A stretch of 20,581 nucleotides of DNA from an uncultured Oscillospiraceae bacterium (GTDB taxonomy: Bacteria > Bacillota > Clostridia > Oscillospirales > Oscillospiraceae), in the NCBI GenBank assembly GCA_905205085.1, contig CAJLCG010000033.1:1-20581 (forward strand). The letters run 5' to 3'. A model generated the notes under the pieces. The model saw only the letters and a list, made by a program, of their open reading frames with translations. It had not been told where the DNA came from and did no database searches. The position numbers were made by a program, and so were the translations under genes. This document shows positions 14,345-20,581 of the stretch, piece by piece. Every line of letters begins with the position of its first letter. The first letter of the stretch is position 1.

Positions 14345-15933
14345 GAGGAAAACGCGTCTATGCGGCCCTGCTCTCCGCCGCCCTTCTGCTGGGACTCACC
14401 GGCTGCCACGGCTCTAAGGAGACGGTGAGCTTCCAGGTGCCCGACACCTTCGACGAGAGCCGCACCTATGAGATCACCTTCTGGGCCAAGAACGACACCA
14501 ACAAGCGCCAGACCGACATCTACAAGCAGGCCATCGCCGATTTCCAGGAGCTCTACCCCAACATCAAGGTGGAGCTGCGCCTGTACACCGACTACGGTAA
14601 GATTTACAACGACGTCATCACCAACATCTCCACCGGCACCACCCCCAACGTGTGCATCACCTACCCCGACCACATCGCCACCTACCTTACCGGCGAAAAT
14701 GTGGTGGTCCCTCTGGACGAGCTGTTTGCCGACCCGGACTACGGCCTGGGGGGCAGCGCCCTGAAATTTGACGGCCCCACCCAGGAGGAGATCATCCCTC
14801 AATTCCTGGACGAGTGCGACCTGAACGGGACCTACTACGCCGTGCCCTATATGCGCTCCACTGAGGCCTGCTACATCAACAAGACCTATGTGGAAAAGCT
14901 GGGTTACACCCTCCCGGAGACCCTCACCTGGGACTTTATCTGGGAGGTATCGGAGGCGGCCGCCAAGCAGGATGCTCAGGGCAATTACCTCCTGAACGGT
15001 CAGAAGGTGATGATCCCCTTCATCTACAAGTCCACCGACAACATGATGATCCAGATGCTCCAGCAGCTGGGGGCGGGCTACTCCACCAGCAGCGGAGATA
15101 TCCAGCTCTTCAACGACACCACCAAGGAACTGCTCTCTACCATCGCCCAGCATGTAGAGACGGGCGCCTTCTCCACCTTCAAAATCTCCAGTTACCCCGC
15201 CAACTTCCTCAACGCCGGCCAGTGTGTCTTTGCCATCGACTCCACCGCCGGTTCCACCTGGATGGGGGCCGACGCCCCCCTCTCCGACATCAGTCCCGAC
15301 GCCTTTGTGGACTTTGAGACGGTGGTCATGCCCATCCCCCAGTTTGACCCGGAGAACCCCCAGATGATCTCCCAGGGCCCCTCCATCTGTATCTTCAACA
15401 AGGAGGATTCTCAGGAGGTGCTGGCCTCCTGGCTGTTCACTCAGTTCCTGCTCACCAACGAGGTGCAGATCCCCTATGCCCAGACGGAAGGGTATGTCCC
15501 CGTCACCTCCAAGGCCCAGCAGTCGGAGGAGTACCAGGACTACCTGTCTCGCTCCGGCGAGGACGACGACACCTACTACGACGTAAAAATTGCCGCCACC
15601 CAGCTGCTGCTGGACCACACCGACGACACCTTTGTCACCCCGGTCTTCAATGGCTCGGCCTCCCTGCGGGACGCCGCCGGACAGCTCATTGAGAACACCG
15701 CCAAGTCGGTGCGCCGGGGCGAGACGGTGGACGAGGCCTACTGGGACTCTCTCTTTGACGAGGTGAAAGCCCTCTACCACCTGGACGAGACCAGCGCCTC
15801 CGCCTCCGGTCCTTCCGACCTGGGCCCCCTGCCTCAGACGGCGGTGATCCTGCTGGGCAGCCTGGCTGCCGCCTGGGTACTGATCCTGGTGTGGGTAGTC
15901 CTCAGCGCGAGGAAAAAGCGGACCAGGCATTGA
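14341..15933 (+). CDS. ABC transporter substrate-binding lipoprotein with C-terminal LPQTA and membrane segment
   Basis: A 530-residue family-1 extracellular solute-binding protein. Residues 1-21 are a lipoprotein signal ending in the lipobox LTGC (C22). The body begins YEITFWAKNDTNKRQTDIY and keeps the two-lobe pattern FQELYPNIKVEL, GTTPNVCITYPDHIA and GTYYAVPYMRSTEACYINK. Unusually, the end carries a Ser/Ala/Pro linker, LPQTA (497-501), a hydrophobic stretch of about 23 residues and a basic tail KKRTRH. This resembles a sortase sorting signal or a second membrane anchor; ordinary binding proteins stop before this. It is the last gene of the transporter operon, coupled to the permease by a four-base overlap, with GAGGAGGG upstream of the ATG. 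It delivers the (unknown) sugar to the permeases. Confidence 0.92.
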   Translation: MRGKRVYAALLSAALLLGLTGCHGSKETVSFQVPDTFDESRTYEITFWAKNDTNKRQTDIYKQAIADFQELYPNIKVELRLYTDYGKIYNDVITNISTGTTPNVCITYPDHIATYLTGENVVVPLDELFADPDYGLGGSALKFDGPTQEEIIPQFLDECDLNGTYYAVPYMRSTEACYINKTYVEKLGYTLPETLTWDFIWEVSEAAAKQDAQGNYLLNGQKVMIPFIYKSTDNMMIQMLQQLGAGYSTSSGDIQLFNDTTKELLSTIAQHVETGAFSTFKISSYPANFLNAGQCVFAIDSTAGSTWMGADAPLSDISPDAFVDFETVVMPIPQFDPENPQMISQGPSICIFNKEDSQEVLASWLFTQFLLTNEVQIPYAQTEGYVPVTSKAQQSEEYQDYLSRSGEDDDTYYDVKIAATQLLLDHTDDTFVTPVFNGSASLRDAAGQLIENTAKSVRRGETVDEAYWDSLFDEVKALYHLDETSASASGPSDLGPLPQTAVILLGSLAAAWVLILVWVVLSARKKRTRH

Positions 15934-15957
15934 TTTCTTGAAAATTCCAGCTATAAT
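15930..15957 (+). promoter_or_regulatory. Promoter of the OB-like lipoprotein gene
   Basis: TTGATT (15930-15935), 16 bases, TATAAT (15952-15957). The -35 overlaps the stop codon of the binding-protein gene; no hairpin terminator separates the two genes, so readthrough from the operon is also possible. Confidence 0.7.
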
Positions 15958-16001
15958 GAAAGCGGACAACCTGTCCAAACCCATTGAAAAGGAGAAGCAA
16001 G

Positions 16002-16808
16002 ATGAAACGTACCATTTTTTTGACTCTGGCCCTCACCATGGCTCTGGCTGTCACCGGCTGCGGCAGCAACGGGAACACCAGCCAGCAGGATGCCTCCGGC
16101 AGCGGCTCTGATACCACCTCTCAGTCCCAGTCCTCCGCCTCCGGCTCCCAGACCGCCGGCGAGGTCATGAGCTACGAGGAGTATATGGCCGCCGCGGTGG
16201 ACGAGAAGGTCACCATCGAGACCTATGTCCAGGCCAAGCAGTCCTGGTGGGAGGACAAGGCCACCCTGTACACCCAGGACCAGGACGGCGCCTACTTCAT
16301 CTATGATGTGGCCTGCTCCCAGGAGGACTATGACAAGCTGACCCCCGGCACCAAGATCCAGGTCACCGGCTATAAGGCCGAGTGGTCCGGTGAGATCGAG
16401 ATCATGGACGGCACCTTCCAGATCGTGGAGGGCGGCGACACCTTCGTGGCCGAGCCTCTGGACGTGACCGAGCTGCTGGGCACCGACACCCTCATCGACC
16501 ACCAGAACCAGCTGGTTTCCTTCAAGGGCCTGACTGTGGAGCCCTCTCAGGACGCCAGCGGCAACGAGGCCGCCTTCCTGTACAGCTGGGACGGCTCCGG
16601 CACTGACGGCGATGACCTGTACTTCAACGCCTCCTACAACGGCCAGACCTACACCTTCACCGTGGAGTCCTACCTGTGCGACAACACCACCGATGTGTAT
16701 GCGGCGGTGAAGAACCTGCAGGTGGGCCAGACCATCGACATGGAGGGCTTCCTCTACTGGTATGAGGGTGTCAACCCCCACATCACCTCCGTCACCGTGG
16801 CCCAGTAA
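16002..16808 (+). CDS. Lipoprotein with two OB-like halves, function unknown
   Basis: A 268-residue exported lipoprotein: signal with lipobox VTGC (C20), a Ser/Gln/Gly-rich spacer (21-55), then MSYEEYMAAAVDEKVTIETYV starting a beta-rich domain. Residues about 68-143 read like an OB-fold strand set (VTIETYVQAK, GAYFIYDVAC, LTPGTKIQVTGYKAEWSGEIEI), and residues about 165-267 repeat that logic (QLVSFKGLTVE, AFLYSWD, LQVGQTIDMEGFLYWYEG). I do not recognise a named family. It has its own promoter and strong terminator; the ATG at 16002 follows AAAGGAGAAG. Sitting just after a sugar transporter operon, it may be an accessory surface protein, but this is inference. No catalytic motif is visible. Confidence 0.8.
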   Translation: MKRTIFLTLALTMALAVTGCGSNGNTSQQDASGSGSDTTSQSQSSASGSQTAGEVMSYEEYMAAAVDEKVTIETYVQAKQSWWEDKATLYTQDQDGAYFIYDVACSQEDYDKLTPGTKIQVTGYKAEWSGEIEIMDGTFQIVEGGDTFVAEPLDVTELLGTDTLIDHQNQLVSFKGLTVEPSQDASGNEAAFLYSWDGSGTDGDDLYFNASYNGQTYTFTVESYLCDNTTDVYAAVKNLQVGQTIDMEGFLYWYEGVNPHITSVTVAQ

Positions 16809-16824
16809 TTTGCATTTCTTGTTT

Positions 16825-16862
16825 CAGCCTGCTGCCCTCTGGGCGGCAGGCTGAATTTTTTC
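16825..16862 (+). terminator. Intrinsic terminator after the lipoprotein gene
   Basis: CAGCCTGCTGCCC (16825-16837) pairs with GGGCGGCAGGCTG (16841-16853), 13 bp with one U-G and a TCT loop, followed by AATTTTTTC. Confidence 0.94.
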
Positions 16863-16880
16863 TGAAAAATTTTTCTCCCC

Positions 16881-16907
16881 TGCAACAATTTGCATACCGG
16901 GAGCGTC
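16881..16907 (+). promoter_or_regulatory. ECF-type promoter of the sigma factor gene
   Basis: TGCAAC (16881-16886) and CGTC (16904-16907) with 17 bases between match the general ECF promoter pattern (an AAC-containing -35 and a CGT-containing -10). It lies 25 bases before the ECF sigma factor start, and no sigma-A promoter is evident there. This suggests positive autoregulation. Confidence 0.55.
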
Positions 16908-16932
16908 AACCTGTGTAGAAGGGGGTGAAGCG

Positions 16933-17409
16933 ATGAACCATCCAACCAACCCACCGGTGGATTGGGAGACCCTGGTCACCCAGGAAGAAAATCGGCTCTA
17001 CCGTACCGCCCTGGCCATTCTGGGCAATCCCAGCGAGGCCCAGGACGCGGTACAGGAGGCATTCCTTGCGTTTTTAGAAAAGGCACCGGCGGACTTGGAG
17101 AGCCCCGGGGCGTGGCTGATGCGGGTGCTGGTGAACGGCTGCAAAAGCCGTCTGCGCCTGCGCTGGCGGCGGCCCACCGTACCCCTGTGGGAGGAGCTGC
17201 CCGCCCCCTCCCCCCAGGAGCGGGAGGAGCTGGAGGAATTATACGCTCTGCCGCCCCAGGACCGGGTCGTCATCCATCTGCACTACTACGAGGGCTACTC
17301 CACTCAGGAGATCGCCCAGCTGCTCCACTGCCGCCCCGGCACGGTCCGCTCCCGGCTCTCCCGGGCCCGGGAACGGCTACGCCGATTGTTAGGAGGAGAT
17401 TTTCAGTGA
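16933..17409 (+). CDS. ECF RNA polymerase sigma factor
   Basis: A 158-residue sigma-70 family protein with only regions 2 and 4, as in ECF sigma factors. Region 2 is around 15-50 (RLYRTALAILGNPSEAQDAVQEAFLAF). Region 4 is around 100-153 (LPPQDRVVIHLHYYEGYSTQEIAQLL, then the recognition part RPGTVRSRLSRARERLRRLL). It would direct RNA polymerase to stress promoters when freed from its anti-sigma factor. The ATG at 16933 follows GAAGGGGGTGAAG. Its stop overlaps the GTG start of the next gene (GTGA), the classic sigma/anti-sigma coupling. An ECF-type promoter precedes it. Confidence 0.94.
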   Translation: MNHPTNPPVDWETLVTQEENRLYRTALAILGNPSEAQDAVQEAFLAFLEKAPADLESPGAWLMRVLVNGCKSRLRLRWRRPTVPLWEELPAPSPQEREELEELYALPPQDRVVIHLHYYEGYSTQEIAQLLHCRPGTVRSRLSRARERLRRLLGGDFQ

Positions 17410-18789
17410 AATACTACAATCAGTATATGGATTCTCAGCAGGTGTCCCCGGATTTCCACCGGACCCTGTGTGAATTGCAGCCCCGGCCCCGCCGCTCCCA
17501 TGTGAGACAAGCGGTCGCCCTGGCCGCCTGCGGCGCGGCTGCCTGCCTGGCCCTGTACGTGGGCCTGTCCCCCGCCTCCGCCCCCAATCAGGTGGTCTCG
17601 GACGCCATCGTGCCCGGCATTCAGGATACCATCGGCCCCGGAGAGTCTTCCGGCTATCTTGTCCCCAACAGCGGGCAGGGAACCACCAACTTCTTCTGCA
17701 TGGGGGGCATCGACTATGTGCCGTGGGAGACCGAGGTGGACGGCTCTCTGCGCTACGATGTGCAGGAGGGCTCCTTTGGCCGCACCCTCACCCAGGAGCA
17801 ATTATTTGATTTGTTCTGGCCGAATGGCGATGGAGAGGGCATCCCCTGGACGCTCTTTTGGGACGGCTACACCCTGAAGGCCGACGCCATCTATGACAAG
17901 GAAGGTTCCTTGCTCTGGGTAACCGTAGTAGGCAGCAAGGGGGGCGCTCACTTTTCCCTCCAGCTCTCCCCCGACCAGCTGCCCCCCACCTGTGTGGCCG
18001 GACCGGAGCCTACCTACTACGACTACTTTGGTACGGAAATTGCCGCCTGGACCTCCACCGGCGACTGGAACGACGACGGCGAGTCTGAGACCAAGGTGAC
18101 CATCCAGGCCGTGAAGGACGGCATCGGGGTGCGCTTTGTCAACTACGGCCAGACCAACGAGTCTGGGGAGGACACCGCCCTGGATTTCAACAGCTTCTTT
18201 GTCAACCGCACCTTCGCCGGGGAAGGTATCCAGTTCACCCTGGACCACCTGCGCACCACCACGGACATCCCGGACTGGCGGGCCGACCTTCTCCAGCCTG
18301 GAGGAGGCCCGCCAGGAGACGGCCTTCGCCCCCTATCTGCCCGCCTCCGCCCCCGCAGGCTACGGGGAGTTTGAGGGTAAGCTGTCCTATCAGGAGGGGG
18401 TGCGGAACACCCTGTTCCTGCGCTGGAGCCGGGGATACAGCGACGTGACCGTGCGGGTGTCTCTGCCGGAAGGCGGCGCGCCGGAAGAGGAACCGGTGGA
18501 CGTGAGCAACCCGGCCGCCTACGACGTGCGGCTTTACTCCATCCCCTGGTGCGACAGCGTACCGGAGGAATATCGAAACTCGGTGTCCTCCCCCACCTTC
18601 CGGGCCCAGGACATGACCCGGGAGATCATCGCCGCCCGGTCTCTCTCTTACCAGGACGCGGGAGACATTGACGGCCCCCGCATCAACTTCACCATCCGCT
18701 ACTCCGACGGGACAGAAGCGGAATATACAAGCAAAGGGCTCAGCGAGGATGCACTTTGGGCTATGATTTCCCCCACTCTCCCCGGCTGA
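17406..18789 (+). pseudogene. Frameshifted membrane anti-sigma-like protein (DUF4367-like C-terminus)
   Basis: The gene begins at a GTG (17406), overlapping the sigma factor stop, with AGGAGGAGA upstream. A cytoplasmic N-terminus (QQVSPDFHRTLCELQPRPRR) is followed by one membrane segment (about 34-54, VALAACGAAACLALYVGL) and a long outer domain. No zinc-binding anti-sigma motif is seen; position and topology suggest an anti-sigma factor. The first frame ends at 18374 after a nonsense tail from about 18290. The +1 frame from there continues sensibly (SSLEEARQETAFAPYLPASAPAGYGEF) to 18789, ending in a DUF4367-like strand pattern. Removing one T from CCTT at 18287-18290 would restore one protein of about 460 residues. 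This is either a real mutation or a sequencing error. Even truncated (322 residues) it keeps the N-terminus and membrane anchor, so it may still bind the sigma factor. Confidence 0.8.
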
Positions 18790-18795
18790 GGGGGG

Positions 18796-18824
18796 TTGCG
18801 GAGGAGACAGCGGCGCATTATAAT
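18796..18824 (+). promoter_or_regulatory. Promoter of the amidohydrolase gene
   Basis: TTGCGG (18796-18801), 17 bases, TATAAT (18819-18824), 26 bases before the ATG. Confidence 0.75.
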
Positions 18825-18850
18825 GGAATGGTATGAAAGGAGCCGTTTCC

Positions 18851-19678
18851 ATGAAGATTATTGATGCGCATTTACATATTTTCCCCTCCGAACCCCGCAC
18901 CGACGCCATGGCCGAGAAGATGGGCCATGTCAATTCGGTGGACCACCTGCGGGAGGTGTACGGGCAGCTGGACATCGTCCACGGCGTGGTCATGGGCAAC
19001 CGCAGCCTGGATGTGGGCTTTCATAATTACCCCACCGACCTGTTTCACTACTGCGTCGGGCTGGACAGCCTGGTGCTGGACCGGGGCGAGACCATCCCCA
19101 AGGACCTGCCCGACCAGGTGGAGGAGCACCTGAAGCGGGAAAACTGCTGCGGCGTGAAGCTCTACCCCGGCTACAACAAGATTTGGCTCACCGACCCCAT
19201 CTACCAGCCCATCTATGAGCTGGCCGCCCGCTACGACAAGCCGGTGGCGGTGCACATGGGGCTCACCTCCTACTCCCGGGCCTACCTGAAGTACAGCCAC
19301 CCCCTGGTGCTGGACGAGGCGGCCGCCGACAACCACCGCACCCGCTTTGTCATGTGCCACTTCGGCAATCCCTTCCTCCAGGAGGCGGCCGCTGTTCTGG
19401 AGAAAAACCCCAACGTATCCACCGACCTGTCCGGCCTGCTGGAGGGCCGGGTGGACCTGGACGCCTACTTCCTGGACCGGGCAGTATATGCCGAGCTGCT
19501 CCGGGGCTGGCTGAGCTATGTGGGCTGCTGGGACCGGGTGATGTACGGCACCGACTGGCCCATCGTCAATCTGGAGGAGTACATCCGCTATGTCCAGCGC
19601 CTGGTGCCCCGGGCCCACTGGCAGAAGGTCTTTTTTGACAACGCCAACCAGATCTACGGCCTGGGCCTGAACGCCTGA
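18851..19678 (+). CDS. Amidohydrolase family protein
   Basis: A 275-residue TIM-barrel metal hydrolase of the Amidohydro_2 type (PF04909). The metal and catalytic residues are visible: HLH (H7, H9) in KIIDAHLHIF, GVKLYPGY (K103), AVHMG (H135), CHFGNP (H170) and YGTDWPI (D235). Members hydrolyse or decarboxylate small carbonyl substrates; the substrate here is unknown. The ATG at 18851 is preferred, with AAAGGAG 8 bases upstream; the in-frame ATG at 18833 lies before that ribosome site. It has its own promoter, and a DUF4250 mini-gene follows 18 bases later, probably cotranscribed. No signal peptide, so cytoplasmic. Confidence 0.92.
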   Translation: MKIIDAHLHIFPSEPRTDAMAEKMGHVNSVDHLREVYGQLDIVHGVVMGNRSLDVGFHNYPTDLFHYCVGLDSLVLDRGETIPKDLPDQVEEHLKRENCCGVKLYPGYNKIWLTDPIYQPIYELAARYDKPVAVHMGLTSYSRAYLKYSHPLVLDEAAADNHRTRFVMCHFGNPFLQEAAAVLEKNPNVSTDLSGLLEGRVDLDAYFLDRAVYAELLRGWLSYVGCWDRVMYGTDWPIVNLEEYIRYVQRLVPRAHWQKVFFDNANQIYGLGLNA

Positions 19679-19696
19679 GAGAGGAGGGACACGGAT

Positions 19697-19870
19697 ATGC
19701 TGCCTAAGGACCCCATTCTCCTGCTGAGCGTGGTAAACACCAAGCTGCGGGACAACTACTCCAGCCTGGAGGAGCTGTGCCACGGTGAGGACGCCGATCA
19801 AGAGGAGATCGTCCGCACTCTGGACGCCATCGGCTATGTCTACCAGCCCGATTTGAATCAGTTCCGATAA
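19697..19870 (+). CDS. DUF4250 domain protein (57 residues)
   Basis: A small gene beginning MLPKDPILLLSVVNTKLRD and ending GYVYQPDLNQFR, the whole of the DUF4250 domain, which is common in Clostridia and of unknown function. GAGAGGAGGGA lies just upstream of the ATG. It starts 18 bases after the amidohydrolase stop, on the same strand, so it is likely cotranscribed. The acidic middle (EELCHGEDADQEEIVRTLDA) looks helical. A bidirectional terminator follows. Confidence 0.88.
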   Translation: MLPKDPILLLSVVNTKLRDNYSSLEELCHGEDADQEEIVRTLDAIGYVYQPDLNQFR

Positions 19871-19882
19871 TCAACAAAGCTA

Positions 19883-19908
19883 TGGGTCCCCGGCAAAGCC
19901 AGGGACCC
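19883..19908. repeat. Hairpin TGGGTCCC/GGGACCCA
   Basis: TGGGTCCC (19883-19890) pairs with GGGACCCA (19901-19909 region, offset by one unpaired A), and GGC/GCC extend the stem around an AAA loop. On the minus strand the mismatch becomes a G-U pair. No T-run follows on the plus strand, so it is not a standard terminator; it stands next to the true one. Confidence 0.5.
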
Positions 19909-19910
19909 AC

Positions 19911-19946
19911 AAAAAAACGCCCGGAGCGAATGCTCCGGGCGTTTTG
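19911..19946. terminator. Bidirectional terminator between DUF4250 and the UgpC-type gene
   Basis: A 14-bp stem, 19914-19927 with 19932-19945, GC-rich core CGCCCGGAGC and a GAAT loop, flanked by an A-run and a T-run. On the minus strand it is followed by seven T. On the plus strand only four T follow, so it is stronger for the right-hand gene. Confidence 0.92.
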
Positions 19947-19955
19947 TCATTCAAA

Positions 19956-20581
19956 TTAGTCGGCCAGCAGGCTCTTCTCGGTGGTGGGGTCAAAGAGGTG
20001 GATGAGCTGGCTGCGGAAGGTGAAGCCCATCTTGGTGCCGTAGGGCACACCGGCGCGGAACTGAGCGGGCAGCTCGGTGGTCTGGATACGCATGACCACG
20101 TTCTGCTGCTTCTCACCCTCGCCCACGGTGGCGTGGAGATAGAACTCGCTGCCCATCAGCTCGGACACCTCGACGGTGCACTGGATGGCGTTGCCGCCCT
20201 CGGTCTGGACGGTGATGTGCTCGGGACGCACGCCCACGATCACATCGGCGTTGCCCTGGCCCTTAGCAGCCAGCTTCTGAGCCATCTCGTCGGTGACGGG
20301 GATGGTGGCGCCCATGCACTGGATCTGATAGCCGGCGCCGGTCTTCTCCAGCTTGCCGTTGAAGAAGTTCATCTGGGGAGTGCCGATAAAGCCGGCCACG
20401 AACAGGTTCACGGGGGTGTCAAAGACCTGCTGGGGGGTGCCGATCTGCTGGACAAAGCCGTCCTTCATGATAACGATGCGGTCGCCCAGGGTCATAGCCT
20501 CGGTCTGGTCGTGGGTTACGTAGATAAAGGTGGTGTTGATGCGCTGACGCAGCTTGATGATCTCAGCACGCATCTGGTTAC
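19956..20581 (-). CDS. ugpC: ABC transporter ATP-binding protein, UgpC/MsmX type (C-terminal part)
   Basis: Partial: the gene runs off the right edge, so its start and the Walker A, signature and Walker B motifs are outside. What is present begins in the helical subdomain end (NQMRAEIIKLRQRINTTF), then IYVTHDQTEAMTLGDRIVIMKDG with the H-loop His. The C-terminal MalK-like regulatory domain follows, including VGVRPEHITV and VSELMGSEFYLHA, ending at the TAA at 19956. Such ATPases often stand alone and energise several sugar transporters (MsmX in Bacillus, MsmK in Streptococcus). Convergent with the amidohydrolase unit and separated by a strong terminator. It is distinct from the ATPase at 11472-12572. 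The symbol follows common annotation usage; the substrate is not implied. Confidence 0.9.
   Translation of the reverse strand, partial: NQMRAEIIKLRQRINTTFIYVTHDQTEAMTLGDRIVIMKDGFVQQIGTPQQVFDTPVNLFVAGFIGTPQMNFFNGKLEKTGAGYQIQCMGATIPVTDEMAQKLAAKGQGNADVIVGVRPEHITVQTEGGNAIQCTVEVSELMGSEFYLHATVGEGEKQQNVVMRIQTTELPAQFRAGVPYGTKMGFTFRSQLIHLFDPTTEKSLLAD

Noticed and set aside
14170..15984. 604-codon minus-strand frame over the binding-protein gene
   Set aside because: Antisense shadow; no recognisable domain, and the plus strand is a clear lipoprotein gene.
18280..18300. Programmed +1 frameshift in the anti-sigma-like gene
   Set aside because: No in-frame stop, slippery heptamer or clear stimulatory structure is visible at the junction; mutation or sequencing error is simpler.
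19883..19908. Hairpin as terminator of the DUF4250 gene
   Set aside because: It is followed by a run of A, not T, on the plus strand; the adjacent 19911-19946 hairpin is the better terminator.

Overview
The window looks like a chromosomal segment from a GC-rich gut Clostridium relative (Oscillospiraceae type, such as Flavonifractor, Lawsonibacter or Intestinimonas). The grounds are high-GC coding regions, AT-rich gaps with textbook TTGACA/TATAAT promoters, strong AGGAGG ribosome binding sites, and families typical of Clostridia (UPF0210/UPF0237 pair, DUF4250, CofE-like ligase, AadK-like enzyme). The genus is inference. I see no tRNA, rRNA, CRISPR array, insertion sequence or phage gene.

Left part (1-3300, minus strand): a membrane-anchored XRE regulator with its own promoter and terminator, then a likely operon yfbR (5'-deoxynucleotidase), an ACT-domain protein (UPF0237) and a PFL/DUF711 protein (UPF0210). 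The gap between the last two holds an unexplained multi-helix palindromic element. Divergent from xre is a TetR regulator (+), followed by a PutP-type sodium/proline symporter with a 36-bp near-perfect palindrome just upstream of its promoter.

Middle part (5750-11410): a bidirectional terminator separates putP from the convergent gdhA (NADP-type glutamate dehydrogenase), whose leader contains a terminator-like hairpin. Then, on the minus strand, come a CofE-like gamma-glutamyl ligase and a TtcA-like PP-loop tRNA-thiolation enzyme. Divergent from these is rplM-rpsI (ribosomal proteins L13 and S9) with a consensus promoter and a hairpin leader, then an aminoglycoside 6-adenylyltransferase.

Right part (11410-20581): a four-gene carbohydrate ABC transporter operon (ATPase, two permeases, lipoprotein binding protein with an unusual LPQTA/C-terminal membrane segment), a monocistronic lipoprotein with two OB-like halves, an ECF sigma factor with an ECF-type promoter of its own, and a membrane anti-sigma-like protein broken by one apparent frameshift. 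These are followed by an amidohydrolase with a tiny DUF4250 gene. At the right edge, convergent, lies the C-terminal part of a second MalK/UgpC-type ATPase.

Themes: proline/glutamate handling (putP, gdhA, glutamate-ligase-like), carbohydrate uptake, and envelope-stress sensing. No single novel multi-gene system is evident. The best leads are regulatory or structural: the 1486-1598 element, the putP palindrome, the gdhA leader hairpin, the doubly anchored binding protein and the ECF locus.
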